A stretch of DNA of 64,000 bases from Thalassia testudinum. Lineage: Eukaryota > Streptophyta > Magnoliopsida > Alismatales > Hydrocharitaceae. Where the stretch lies: NCBI GenBank assembly GCA_037157565.1, contig JAZHRO010000062.1, positions 3,782,001 through 3,846,000 of the forward strand, read 5' to 3'. Every line of letters starts with the position of its first letter. Within the stretch, counting starts at the first letter, position 1. This document shows, one piece after another, positions 22,084-33,921 of this stretch. Below the pieces are notes generated by a model. It saw only the letters and a program-made list of their open reading frames with translations, searched no databases and was not told the DNA's origin. The translations under genes were made by a program, and so were the position numbers.

Positions 22084-24318
22084 TGATGGCGAAAATACGC
22101 GGTTTGTTAAAATACGTCGTTGTAACGCGTAAATCCGCTTTCGCTCTTAAATTTATAATCCTAGGTAGGGGAGTATCTAGGGTCGTCCAAGGAGGCCAAA
22201 TGTTTGCAATAGTGATTCTCTTGCTAGGAATATAAATCTCAACTTTCTTTTTGGTATTTTTCAATATATCATTTTTTTTATTTTTAAACTAAGGCAACAT
22301 GCGAACTGATGGCGGGAAAAGTGTTTACACTTCGAATTAAAATACTACTTTTAGGTGACAAGCAAAACCTCTCCCTAAGCTCACTCTAGGCAAGTGGAGG
22401 CCTAGAATAATTAGGGAGAGGGAGTGAAGAATGCTGAAAATAAGCTAATAGAAATGCAAAAAAAAAAATTGCAAAGAAGGCAACTAGATAATTGATAAAG
22501 TGTTTTACAAAAGGCCTAGTAGAGGAAAGCTTGTACTACTAGAAAATTGCAAATAAGAAAATAAAACACAAATCCTCTAGATAGATGGTGAAGAAGAGGG
22601 CTTCTTGCTCCAAGGTTGGTGGCTCCCAAGCTTGAAAAGAATCCTTCAACTCCTTCCTTGCAGAACTCCGCCAAGGTGATGACCTCCAAGGCAAGCCCTA
22701 AGGGGGCGTGCCCTAAGTTTCTCTCCAAGGGTGGATGTCCACCCTAAGCTTTTCTCCTTTGCCTGGCCGTCCTCCTTGAAGTGGGAGAGTCCTCCTCCTT
22801 GGCGTGGCTCAAGTTGAAGAGAGTGGGGAGAAGAAGGCACCAAAAGGGCTGGTGGTGTGCCCCTTTAATCTCCTTCTCTACTCCTTCTTCTTGGCCGTAG
22901 GTATAGGTGGTTTAGGTAGAAAATATACTAAGGGAGGATGGGAATTATGTGGTGGTATGGTAGGGTATTTATAGGATGGGAAAGGGGGTGGTTATGGTGT
23001 TTTTTTGGAGGGAAATGAAGGGGTGCTTGGTTATTTTTGGAGGGAAAAATGGGAGGGAAATGAAGAGGTGCCTTGGTTTTCCCTCCAAAAATACCTTCTA
23101 GAAGGCAATTTTGGAGGGAAAAAAAATGGAGGGTGGAGATGGGTTTTGATGGTGGATGTAGGGTGGTGATGGAAGGGATAGTTGGCACCAAAATAAAGTA
23201 GGAGTAGGTGGTCTTTTTGCTGGAGCTTAGGTAGTAGGGTAGTAGGTTTTGGTGCCATGGAGGTGGACTAGCTAAGTTAAACAGCTTAGCTAGCTTAGCT
23301 AGTAGGGAGTAGAGTTGGAGGCATTTGGAGCTAAGGTTTTCAGGGAGAAGAGTTGGAGGTATTTATCTTGAGCTGCACTACAGCTGGTGGCTGCTGAAGA
23401 GAGCTGGAAGGAGCTACCTTAGCTAGATTAGCTTGCTAGTTCTTTGCTAGCTACTAAGCCAAGCTAAAGCAAGCTGGCTTCTGCTAAAAGGAGCTGAGGT
23501 GAGCTGGGTCTAATGCTGAAGAGGCTGGCATGGGGCTACTCTAGCTGGCTTAGCTTGCTAGTTTTTTGCTAGTTGCTAAGCCAAGCTAAAGTGAGCTAGC
23601 TTCTACCAAAATGAGCTAAGGTGAGCTGGGTCTGGTGCTCCCGGGGAGAATCAAGCTGGTTGAGGCAGCTAAGGTAGCTTAGCTCAACTGAGTTGAGCTA
23701 AGCTGAGTCCCTGTGAGCTGGACTTGAGCTTCCTGAGCTAGGATGAATTCTTCTTCAGCTGGTTGGAGCTGAGTGGAGCTGGATGTAGCTGGATCTGAGC
23801 TGGGGTGAACTCCTGTCAACTTAGCCGAGCTAACTAGAGCTCCCTGTGAACTAGTGGGAGCTGAGATGAGCTAGACTCAGCTAAGTTGAGCTGGATCTGA
23901 GCTGACTTGAGCTAGGGTGAGCTAAGGTGAACTCTCTTGAGCTGCCATCCAGCTGAGATTAGCTGAATGGAGCTGGGATGAGCTAACCCTAGTTCAAGTA
24001 AGCTAGGTTCCAGCTGCGGTGAGCTAGATCAAGCTGAGGTGAGCTGGATCAAGCTGAGGTGAGCTGGATTAGGCTGAGTTCCAGCTAGTCTGGGCTTCTC
24101 CTTCACCATTTTCCTTCTTGAGTGCTAGGGTTTTAGGGATCTGTGCATCTGTACATCCCTAACACTCACAAAAACTCATTAAAATGACAATAAAAAATGC
24201 AATGCATGTCTATCCTAATTTATGCCTAAATGCAGCCCAAAAACCCGTTTGTAGAGTAAAATCCTAAGAGCTAGGTTAGTTTTAAAGCATAAAAATGATG
24301 ATAAACTGGCGTTTATCA
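22084..24318 (-). repeat. 5' LTR of element B
   Basis: It is 2235 bp, about 7 bp shorter than its partner, mainly through loss of one GTAGGGTA-type unit near 23240. It carries the same TATA box (plus 22966-22974), large hairpin (23077-23122), AGCT array (about 23267-24095) and U5 hairpin (22160-22181, one arm base changed). It should drive minus-strand transcription of the element. Confidence 0.95.
22966..22974 (-). promoter_or_regulatory. TATA box in element B 5' LTR
   Basis: CTATAAATA on the minus strand, in the LTR that would act as promoter for the element ORF. Confidence 0.65.
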
Positions 24319-24323
24319 AGCCC
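24319..24323. repeat. target-site duplication of element B, right copy
   Basis: AGCCC directly follows the LTR terminal CA and matches 14702-14706. Confidence 0.92.
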
Positions 24324-24949
24324 TCAACACTGGGTACTCAAGTAACCAGGACCAGAGTTCTTCTAAGCTTCAATTGTTGGGTTTTGGACATTTTCTTTTT
24401 TGCTTTTTTCCTTTTTTTTTTTTTTTGACAAAGGGTATTATGGGAACTTGAAGCTTACGTGGAGACTCGTGTGTGTATATGTGACACCAAATACCTCAGG
24501 GAAAACATGATTCAAGATTCAAATTTTGGCCTAGTACTAACTATAATCTCCCCCTAATCCTAGTTCCAATTGGTTTTCTTGAAAGATCCTCAAAATTTCG
24601 TTTAAGTTGGTACCTTGGCAATTAAGGCTTTCGCTCTGATGGGCCTATCTTACAAATTTACCGCTCTTACTATTTCTTGAAAACATTGTGTCAAATTCAT
24701 CACAAATCGTCTCGACTCATTACTATCTTTCCCCCTTTTTTTTTGAATAAAAAGATGAAAGCTAAGGTTGCTGCGAAAAAATTGTGAAGTCCTCCCCCCC
24801 ATGCTAAAGGTATGCAATGTCCTCAATGCATGCGATGGAAAGAAATCACTTGATCAAAATGGCTGTTGAATAGATGGCGAGAATGCTGCAATCCTGAAAG
24901 CTAACATGCTAGAATGAATCTATCAAAATTTTTGTTGGGTTGCCTCCCA
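24324..24949 (-). other. 3' non-coding domain of B2 (proximal part)
   Basis: No gene. Read on the minus strand: GGGAGGCAACCC at 24948-24937, a GAGGACATTGCAT...TAGCATGGGGGGG block (24832-24791), and a near-palindrome GGTTACTTGAGTACCC (24346-24331). These are the same signals as in elements A and C. Confidence 0.7.
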
Positions 24950-26035
24950 ACAAGTGCTCAGCTTTACACCTTCAGCTGGGCAAAGAAGCACTAAGAGGAG
25001 GAAGTAGATGGGTCAATAATAGTTACCTCCTCTGGTGTGGGTGCAGGTGTGTTGTAAAAGTAAGGTTTGAGTTGTTGACCGTTAACCTTAGAAATTGCTC
25101 TTGTCTTGTGGTCCTGAATTTCAATGGCTCCAGAAGGAAATACCTACGTTACAGTGAAAGGGCCCATCCATTTAGAACGAAGTTTACCAGGGAAGAGGTG
25201 CAAACGGGCATCGAAGAGCCAGACTCTCTGATGGGGTTCAAAGGACTTCCTTGCAATATGCTTATCGTGATAAGCCTTTCCTCGATCCTTATAGATACGA
25301 GAGATTTCGTATGCCTCGTTCCATAACTCTTCCAGCTCTATGAGTTGGAGCTTTCTCTAGTGGCTAGCTTTATCCAAGTTCTTATTCAGTTCTTTGATTG
25401 CCCAGTAGGCCCTGTGTTCTAATTCAACCTGGAGGTGGCATGCTTTTCCAAAGATCAACTTGTATGGAGACATGCTAATAGGGGTCATAAAGGTGGTCCG
25501 ATAGGCCCATAAAGCACCATCCAACTTATTAGACCGGTCCTTTCTGTTGAGCCTAACACTCTTTTACAGGATATTCTTGACCTCTCGGTTGAGAACCTTT
25601 ATCTGGCCATTAGTTTGTAGATGGTACGGGGTGGAGATCTTGTGGTTGACCTCGTACTTAGCCAAGAGGTTCCAGAATTGGTTGTTGGTGAAGTTAGTGC
25701 CCCCCATCATTGACTATTGCTTGTGGGACCCCAAACTTGGAAAATATATTTTCCTTGACAAATTTTACCACCACTTTGTGATCATTGTTTCGAGTAGGAA
25801 TTGCCTCTACCCACTTGGACACGTAATCTATAGCCAAGAGGATAAAGTAATACCCATTCGACACTGGGAACGGTCCCATGAAGTCTATCCCCCAAACATC
25901 AAAGATCTCAATTTCAAGTATGGGTTTAACGAGCATCATATCTTTCTGGGTCTTGTTTTGGGTGGTTTGGCATTTAGTATAGGTCTGAGTGTAGTTATGG
26001 GCGTCCTTATGCAGAGTCGCCAGAAGAATCCACAT
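24950..26035 (-). pseudogene. integrase of element B2
   Basis: The minus-strand open part (26035-25694) carries WGIDFMGPFP, DYVSKWVEAIPT and NIFSKFGVPQAIVNDGG, the first two catalytic aspartates of a retroviral-type integrase. Downstream in shifted frames the C-terminal text continues (LIFGKACHL near 25450, [10 protein letters not shown] near 25185-25160) to about 24950. The third catalytic residue lies in the broken stretch near 25540-25600. Multiple frameshifts and stops make it non-functional. Confidence 0.8.
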
Positions 26036-28369
26036 TGTAAAACCTTGGCCGTGGTCTTTTTTCTAGAGAAATGTCCCCCACAAGTAGAAGCATGACAATG
26101 CATCAATATGCTATGAATTTCCCGTTCAAGGACACATCGTCGAATGAGTTGATCGGGGCAGATCTTGAATAAATCAGGTTCTTCCTAGAAATAGTGCCTA
26201 GCTTCTACTAGAAATTTGTCACTCTTGGCCTTAGGCCAATTCTCAGGTAATTTTGCAGAAGCTAGGTAGTTAACAAGGTCAGCAAACCACAGGAGGGAAC
26301 TGCGGGAAATGGTTAGAAGCATCTTGTCTAGAAAAGAGTAGTAGGGCAAGGTTGAATCACCAAACGAGATGCGAGAAAGGTGGTTGGCCACTACATTTTG
26401 GGTACCCACCCTATCTTTTATCTCCAAGTCAAATTCTTGCAATAATAAAATCCATCTAATGAGGCAGGGTTTGGCATCCTTTTTGTCCAACAAGTATTTG
26501 AGGGTTGAAGGATCTGTAAAGATTGTGACATGAGAGCTCAAAAGGTAAGGTCAAAATTTTCAAGAGCAAAAATGACTACCAGCAGTTCCTTTTCAGTGAC
26601 AGTATAATTTCTTTAATCCTCATCCATGGTTTTGCTGGCATAGTATATCACATCAAGCTTCCAGTCAATTCGCTGCCCAAGAATCGCCCCAATTGCATAA
26701 TTGGATGCATTAGTCATGAGCTCAAAGGGCTCATTCCAGTTGGGGGGTTGGAGAATGGGAGCTTGAGTGATAGCCTTTTTCAGAGTATTAAAAGAATTCA
26801 TGCAGGCCTCATCAAATTCAAAGGGTTGGTCTTTTCGAAGGAGATTACTCAGGGGTTTCAAAATATGGTATAATTTCTCGATAAATCGACAGTAGAACCC
26901 CACATGCCCGAAAAATGATCTGATCTGTTTAACACAGTTGGGCAGTGGGATTTTTGAAATAGCATCCACTTTAGCATGATCCACCTTGATTCCTCTTTCA
27001 GAAATGATATGGCCTAAGACAATGCCCTATTGGACCATGAAACGTGACCTCCCAACTGAGGACCAAATTGAGTTCCTTACATCTTTAGAGAATCTTGTCG
27101 AGGTGTAACAAACAAGAATCAAAGGATTCTCCAAAGATAGAAAAATCATCCATGAAAATCTGTAGAAAGTCACCGACCATGTCCAAGAATATGGCGAGCA
27201 TGCACCTTTGAAAAGTCACAGGTGCATTGCATAAACCAAAAGGAATTCTTTGGAACACAAATGTTCTGAAGGGACATGTAAATGTAGTCTTTTCTTGGTC
27301 CTCAGGGTGTATGGCCACTTGATTATAGCTGGAATATCCGTCCAAGAAGCAGAAATACTACTGTTAAGCTAACTGCTTAAGAATCTAGTCAATAAAAGGG
27401 AGCGGGAAGTGGTCTTTCTTCGTGGCAGTATTCAGCTTCCTATAGTCTATGCAAATCCTACATAAGGAAGCTGTGTAAGTCGGTATTTTCTCCCCTATCT
27501 CTGAGGTGACAACGGTTAGTTTGACCTTCTTGGGTACAACTTGCACGGTGCTGACCCAAGCACTATCCAAGATTGGGTAGATAATACCAGCATCGAGGCA
27601 CTTAATTATTTCCTTCTTTACGACCTCCTTCATAGTCGGGCTTAGTCTGCTTTGAAATTCACAAGAAGGTCGCAACTTGTCATCGGTGAATATCCGATGA
27701 GTATAGAATGATGGGTCATTCCCTTTAAGATCTCCAAGGGTCCAACCAATTGCTTAATTGTTTTTTTTCAACACAGAAATCAGCTTGCTCTCCTAGTCAC
27801 TGGTCAGATGGGCATTAATGATCATAGGATAGGTTTCGTCTGGCCTAAGGAAAGTGTATTTCAGAGTCTCAGGCAAGGGTTTCAGCTCTATGTGCGAGCT
27901 TGAGTCAGGTGTGGGATCAATAGGGACAAGTCTTTCTGGGGATAGATTCACCTCATGAATGAGAATAGGTGAAGTGTGGTCAATAGTCGAGGGGATTTCA
28001 ATCTTGGTCCCAGATTCTTCCTCAGTCTCTATCCCAAAAACAGTGGAAATCATGCATACATCTTCAAAAAATTCATCATCATCTTCAAGTAAATTCAGTC
28101 CTAGGGTTGTCTCACAAGTTGAAAGATGTTCATGCTCATTTTCTGACCACCACAGGCAATCTCCATTGTTTCTAATGCATAGTCTATGTTTTCCTTTGCA
28201 ATGGCCAGGAAGTCTCTTCCCAATATGATAGGCGTGTCTTTGAGGGCTTTCGAGACTTCCATGTTCAGAACTAGAAAATCTACTAGGAAATAAAAGTATC
28301 TGATTTTAATTATCACATCCTCCACCATCCCTCTTAGTTTAACCAAAGATCGGTTTGCTAGTTGTAGGG
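26036..28369 (-). pseudogene. protease core, reverse transcriptase and RNase H of element B2
   Basis: Minus strand, high to low coordinate: protease downstream half with LQLANRSLVK and ILGRDFLAIAK (28365-28100); acidic linker (28053-27793); RT with RLSPTMKEVVKKEIIKCLDAG (27650), CRICIDYRKLNTATKKDHFP (27440), DGYSSYNQVAIHPEDQEKTT (27340) and FMDDFSIFG (27160); connection domain with SFFGHVGFYCRFI (26925); RNase H with YYASKTMDED (26640) and VTIFTDPSTLKYL (26520). Stops and shifts occur near 27680, 27355, 27040 and 26545. The RT catalytic aspartates are intact. An active relative of this type could have provided pol to element B, but this copy is dead. Confidence 0.85.
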
Positions 28370-28833
28370 TAATAAACACGCATAAATTCATGATAAAATG
28401 CTTATTTATGATAGTTCCTAAGCCTAGCACCGCATTCCATAAGTATAAATAGTGCACAACATGCATTACATTGCATTTAGGATAATTTGTGTATATTGTT
28501 TAGTAATTCTGACATTTTATGGCCAGAGGGCAATGTGACATCTTTACGGGCTTCGGATGAAGAATCCAACCACACAGATGGATTCGGAAAGATGATCGCA
28601 ATCCAGCAACGTAGAAATCACCTTGATCCGAGCACCGTGGCATCCTCTGCATGTGAGGAAAGGTGGATGGTCCATATGGTGCCACATGGCACCATCTGGA
28701 GCACCCAAGCCTGCCCGGTGTCCCTCTAAGGGCTTCTCAACAAGCGATCTCAACCATTGGATGAAAATCCAACAGCTGAGAGACCCCCTTCACCTTGCGC
28801 CCACGACTCACCTTTGCGACATAAACGTGGGCA

Positions 28834-28886
28834 TGGCGCATTGGTTGAAGCACCAGCCTCCATGGGAGGGGCGCGGGTTCGAGACC
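28834..28886 (+). promoter_or_regulatory. pol III-like A and B boxes inside element D 5' LTR
   Basis: TGGCGCATTGG (28834-28844) resembles a tRNA/SINE box A and GGTTCGAGACC (28876-28886) matches the box B consensus GGTTCGANNCC. Starts are 42 bases apart, as in tRNA-derived promoters. The 3' LTR carries the diverged pair at 40124-40134 and 40166-40176. I see no tRNA cloverleaf. Confidence 0.45.
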
Positions 28887-29157
28887 TGCAGAGGCCCCCC
28901 AATTTTTCAATTGGGTGCATGCCAGTGCACATGCCAACACACACCCGCGTGCATGCCAGTGTGCACCCACATGCACACCAACGTGCACCAGCGCTCACCA
29001 GCAAGGCACGAGTGTGATTCGCGCGTGTGATGGAGGGCTAGTGAAGCTCACATGAGCAGGCGTGAGTTGGCTATAGCAACGCTTGAGCTAGACCTACAGC
29101 GACATCTTGGAGGTCGCTAATTACCCTGTGTCCATTTTTGGCCCCTTTGCTATCTAC

Positions 29158-29166
29158 TATATAAAG
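29158..29166 (+). promoter_or_regulatory. TATA box of element D 5' LTR
   Basis: TATATAAAG, conserved at 40400-40408 in the 3' LTR despite heavy divergence around it, followed by a CACACCTCCCTT pyrimidine stretch. Confidence 0.7.
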
Positions 29167-29867
29167 ACCTACACACCTCCCTTACCTATCCATCTATACC
29201 TTTGCTACACCCACCTACCCTAGAGCTCTAGAAGCCCATCAAAGCTCCCAAGATCTCATCCTAAAGCTCCAAAGGTCCCCTACTAGTGTAGCGATCCCTT
29301 ACCCCACCAAATATTCATCGTCCCTCTCACCACATTCATAGGGAGCCTTGGAGCCATCCTCCCACCTTCATTCCAGTAGAAGATCACCTCAAGCTCCTCA
29401 TCCCCATTTCGAAGCCTTGGTGAAGCATTCCTCTACTCGATGTCCTCCTGCATCTCACCTCCATCGTTTAGGACCTCACCCTCTTCGTCCAAGCTACCGC
29501 CAAGCGCCGTCGTCTCGCCAAACAGTCGATTCGAGAGATTCCTCCGCACCCTTATTTCTTTTGTATTTTTTTAGCATATTGTAATAAAATTTTGCATGAT
29601 ATATCAAATTTGTTTTCTTCTCCTTTGTGAGTTATCTTGCTTGCCCTTTTCTTTACAAAAACACCCAAAAAATCACAAAACCCTAAAACCTCAAAAAGAA
29701 ACAAAATAAAGTGCGGATTTCAACGAAAGTAAACGTTGCCTCCCTATATTTGACCTAGGACTCCCTTAGAGTTTCGGTTATAAATTGTATTTGATAATGC
29801 ATTTTGCAAGCTACGCTGACGGGTTCTCGAAACCCTAATTTTTCTTCTCCAAACCCATTCATCATTT

Positions 29868-29885
29868 TGGCACCGATGCCGGGGA
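29868..29885 (+). other. primer binding site of element D
   Basis: TGGCACCGATGCCGGGGA begins three bases after the LTR end. It matches the tRNA-Asp 3' end complement at all but two positions. Confidence 0.8.
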
Positions 29886-31035
29886 GGCAATAGAATTTGC
29901 TTTCTTGTTTTCTGTGTTTCTTTGCATTTGCTTATTATTAACCTCGTTTGCCTCTAATTTACTGCCTTGTAGGTACCCTAGTAAGGAGATTAGAGTGTGG
30001 TAGACCAGAGTAAAGTGTGGGTAGAGTAATCTGTAAGTGCCCCCACATTCCTCCCTACTAGTTTCATTTTGTCACATCAATAATCAAGACCTAATCTACT
30101 TAGGTGTTTGCATAAACCCTAGGATAGAATTTTTTTGTCTTGTTTGTCACCTCCACTCATCTCACCCTCGCATATTATAAAAAAAAAAAGAAGATACTTC
30201 TTGTGGGACAAATCAACATACACACTACATACACCAATTCAACACATAAAGGAGTAGAAATCATACTAGGTTAATCACCTTTTTGTGTGCCCTAATTGGT
30301 GGTGCATTTGGGCCAGTTGATTAAATTGTTTGGGCCGCACCACCTAATCTAAAAGGAAGTCATTTTGTAGCTGTCCCATAGGATTCAATAATTTGGTCAA
30401 GCCAGGCACTCCATATTTTTCTTTATTTGTAAAGGAAAATACTTGAACTCGTGATTTCAAACTTGGTTTGCCTCCTAGAAACTTGGTTGAATATACCTAA
30501 TATTTGAACCCTGAAAGCTACTAAGCAAGATTCGAATCCTAAAACTCACTTCATTATCAATAATCTTACTTGAAAACTTTCTGGTTGTGCACATACACAC
30601 ATTTTCAATGAACCATTAAGGGCACAACCCATTAAGGGCCCATCACATTCTGAAAGCACTAAATATCCCAAGCCTAACTAAAATTGATTAGACGTTGGCC
30701 ATAAGGACTGATTCGCTCTTTAGGGCCCAGATTGAGATTGTTCATGATTAACCTGCTCATACTAGTCAATCTGATGTCTAGCTAGGGGAGTACGTCAAAT
30801 GACTACAGTTGGGGGATACACTAGGAATCGGAGGCGAAAGCCAAAGAAAGAATCTTCTCCCCAATCCCTCCTAACTGGTTGGATTGGCTGGATACAAGTA
30901 GAGTAAATCGTCTATAATCTTAAGACGGATTCTGAGAGTCTGTAGACCTTTAGGCTACCCAACTTAAGGATAGGCTTATATTTTTGTGCTACAGGGCTCC
31001 TTCTCTTCCCTGTCCTTTCGACTTCCTTCCAGTGT
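29886..31035 (+). other. 5' leader of element D
   Basis: 1.15 kb without a supported gene. AT-rich, with a tract of A at 30179-30189. Confidence 0.6.
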
Positions 31036-32745
31036 ATGCTTGGAAGGTGGTCATTGAACGATCGTTTGGAAGGACCTTTTGACCATTCCCAGAGGCAGAG
31101 GTTGAATTATAGTCAAGCAGATCTCATGGCTGATCAACAACCACCTCCCTCGCCCTCAAACCAGCAAGAGCTGATTCAAAGGCAGTTGGAAGAATTGCAG
31201 CAGATGCAGCAATGGTTCCAACAGATGTATGGTTAGGGCGATCGGCCCTTGAAGGATTTCTATGATCCTTCAAACTATGGGGAACGTCTTGGGGTCATGA
31301 TTCTTGTCAGAGACATAGAAATCAAGCCCCAAGTCATAAGTTTGATTAAGCATTTCCATAGGCTTGGCTCGGAGGATCCATTTCATCACTTCGAGGATTT
31401 GACCACTTTGGTTCAGACCACCAAAGCGAGCAATGTGAACAAAGAGCAAATGATCATGAGGCTCTTTCCCATAAGGCCACACATTGGTACTAAACCATTG
31501 GAAGGCCGATAGAAACATGGGTTGCTCTTAAGTCGGCTTTCCTGAAGAAATTCTTCCTAATCGAACAGACCAATGCCTTGCTACGGGCAATTGCCACTAT
31601 CGTCCAACAGCCAGGGGAATCGTTTCATAGTGCCTAGGGGCAATTCCAGGAACTTTTGAGGAAGTGTCCACACCACGAGGTGTCGTAATAGCAACTCGTG
31701 CAGATATTCTATCACGGGTTGGTCGAACAACTTCGTAATCATGTGGATGCCTCCTACAGAGATAATTTCCTCAACAAGGATGCAAATAACGCATATGACC
31801 TATTTAAGGAAATGAGTGAGAATTCAATTAATCACGCCTCCATGGATGCCTTCAACTGGTCCCAACAACCCAGGTGAAATGCTAATGAGATCCAGGATTC
31901 TCATTCATTTGACATGAAATTGATTTGTAACAAGCTCGATAAGATGGACTTGGTTGCTAAAAGAATGGATGTCTTGGAATTCGAGAAACACATCTACACC
32001 CACTCAATCCCAAAATTCAGGATTCTATTCCTCACAAGCTCCCACGGGGCGAGAGTTCATGAACCAACTTGAATAAGCTCAACCTATGAGCTAGGATTTC
32101 TCGGAACCTTATGGGTTCCAAACTGAGGCCTTTGATCCCAGTTTTTCTGATCCTTCCTTCTCTCCATCCTCACCCTATGAGGATGCATATGCAATACAGG
32201 AGAATGCTAGGTCCAACCCGTATTCCAACACTTATAATTCAGGTTGGAGGAACCACCCTAACTTTTGCTGGAAATGTCAGGGGCAATAGACCCAAACACA
32301 ATCCAGCAACTATGCATCTCAAAGACCTATGGGTCAGGGTCAAGTATACACCCAATTTCCCTCGAGACTAGTTTCTCAGCCACCTTGGAATGCCCAACAA
32401 TCTGCAGGGCAAGCTGATTTAAACAGGTAGATGGTAGAAATGCAAGGGTGCATGCTACAGTTTATGCAGCAAATGAAGACATCCTTGGACAACTTGCAAT
32501 CTGGGCTTATTGCCAACACCCGACAACCTAGATCTCTACCATCCTAACCCATACCCAACCCGCATAATGTATAAAATCAGGGCAATAGAGCACAAGGGTA
32601 CGAAAATCAAAGGGACCCTCACGCACATGCTCAGGTGGTTAAGGGCCCCTCCTCTTTTTCTGGACACATGATCAATCAAGGCCCTCCAATCTTCACTAAC
32701 CCACCTTAAGACTCGAACCCATATGCCTTTGCAAACTCTGTCACC
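31036..32745 (+). pseudogene. gag remnant of element D
   Basis: An N-terminal Gln-rich segment (ELIQRQLEELQQMQQWF, 31170-31225) ends in TAG at 31234-31236. It is followed by the Gag core in the same or shifted frames: HRLGSEDPFHHFEDL (about 31360-31400), a stop at 31510, then frameshifts through FLKKFF-like text near 31540 and further blocks to 32080. The tail to 32745 is Pro/Gln/Asn-rich. At least four lesions exist. In intact relatives this would be the structural particle protein. Confidence 0.7.
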
Positions 32746-33921
32746 GTGAGAAGTGGAAAGCAAACACAGGACCCTAAATTACCTTCTAGAAGCCAAAACC
32801 CTGGGGAGCTTGAGAGAGAAAAGGAGATTGAAGAGGACAATAAGGCCCAGGGACCAGAAATTGAAGACAACACCCACATCCCATTCCCTGAAGCCTTTTT
32901 GAAAACCAGGAAGAAGAAAACCTTAGAGAGCAATGAGGAACTCTTGAATTTATTCATGAGTGTAGAGATCAATATTCCACTCCTTGATTCTATTAAGTGT
33001 ATCCCGGCTTACACTAAATTTTTGAAAGATTTATGTACCCAAAAGTGTAAACTGAGAGAACCCACTCCAAGGAAGGTGATTCTCTCTGAGCAGGCAAGTT
33101 CTGTTATCTTGCATCACCTTCCTCAAGAAGAAAAATCCAGGTGCCCCTTGATTTCATGCATCATTGGGTAGTACACTTTTGATAGGGCACTGTTGGCTCT
33201 AGGTGCATACATCAACCTAATCCCTACCTCACTTTATGAGAGGTTTGGGTTAGGCGAACTTAGGCCAACCTCAGTAATGCTACAATTAGCAGACTGGTCG
33301 ATCACCACACCAAAGGGCATTATTGGGGATGTAATCGTCAAGGTCAAGGATTTCTATTTTCCCGTAGATTTCCTGGTTCTTGACATGGATGTACGTAACG
33401 ATTTGAGGAACACGCCCATCATTCTGGGGCGCTCATTCCTAGCTACCGCCAAGGCCAACATAAATTGTGAGAGCAATAGTATGGAAATTGCCTTTGGGGA
33501 TAGGAAGCTAACTCTTGATATTTTCAAGGTGTTAAAAGGATTTGAGGATTGTGGATTCATTGAGGAGCTTGAGGATCACAATTTTAATGTTGAGACTTAT
33601 ATGATGATCAGTGTACTTGAGGACTCCATCAGCCTTAGCAAACTCGACCCACAACCCTCCATGGTAGACCTGCCACACCCTAAAGAGGTTGTTGATTTTG
33701 TTCATTCCCAACCTCTTCCTCTGGATTGTCCTGATAAATCTTCATCAACATCCTCCCTTCCCTCTGTACTAAACCCACCTCAGCTAGAATTGAAACCATT
33801 GCCTAAAAATTTGAAATACGAGTTCTTAGGAGCTAAAAATATTCTCCCTATGATTATTAGTGCTGATTTGACTAAGGAGCAAGAAGTGAGATTAATTAAG
33901 GTCCTTGAGAAAAATAAATAG
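32746..33921 (+). pseudogene. protease region of element D
   Basis: A lead-in (LFMSVEINIPLLDSI, about 32945-32990) and KVILSEQASSVILHHLP precede a stop at 33169. The domain continues from 33180 with the active-site loop changed to ALGAYINLIP: the catalytic Asp of D-L-G, kept in the sister elements, is Ala here (33193-33222). ILGRSFLATAKANI follows at about 33421-33460, then an acidic linker to 33921. Loss of the catalytic residue and a stop make it inactive. Confidence 0.8.

Larger units (their letters stand above)
14707..24318 (-). mobile_element. Element B: complete, very young, pol-less gypsy-type LTR retrotransposon
   Basis: Two LTRs (14707-16948 and 22084-24318) flank an internal region of 5.1 kb, and AGCCC at 14702-14706 and 24319-24323 is a perfect 5-bp target-site duplication. 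Read on the minus strand: 5' LTR, 5-base spacer, tRNA-Asp-type PBS (22078-22061), leader, a long ORF (20401-18356), 3' domain, PPT, 3' LTR. The LTRs differ by about ten substitutions and two small indels by eye, so insertion is recent. No RT, RNase H or integrase motif exists anywhere inside, so it must be mobilised in trans. It inserted into the 3' domain of B2 in the same orientation. Confidence 0.95.
28370..29864 (+). repeat. 5' LTR of element D
   Basis: The start TAATAAACACG corresponds to TGATGAACATG in the 3' copy; the end is TTCATCA. A TATA-type TATATAAAG is at 29158-29166. Box A-like (28834-28844) and box B-like (28876-28886) sequences and a GCATG/GCACA-rich run (about 28915-29010) lie in U3. 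Several ORFs over 28487-29030 on both strands are by-products of this GC-rich run. Confidence 0.9.

Noticed and set aside
24940..25326. Plus-strand ORF of 128 codons, and another at 25547-26095
   Set aside because: Antisense to the B2 integrase; the minus strand carries the recognisable motifs.
28834..28886. Possible tRNA gene
   Set aside because: A and B boxes are present but I could not find acceptor, anticodon and T-arm pairing; the 3' LTR copy has lost the box B match. Kept only as pol III-like boxes.
28487..29030. Several overlapping ORFs on both strands, some rich in His/Cys/Thr
   Set aside because: They lie in the U3 of the D 5' LTR over a GCATG/CACAC-rich run; the other LTR does not keep the frames, and no domain is recognisable.
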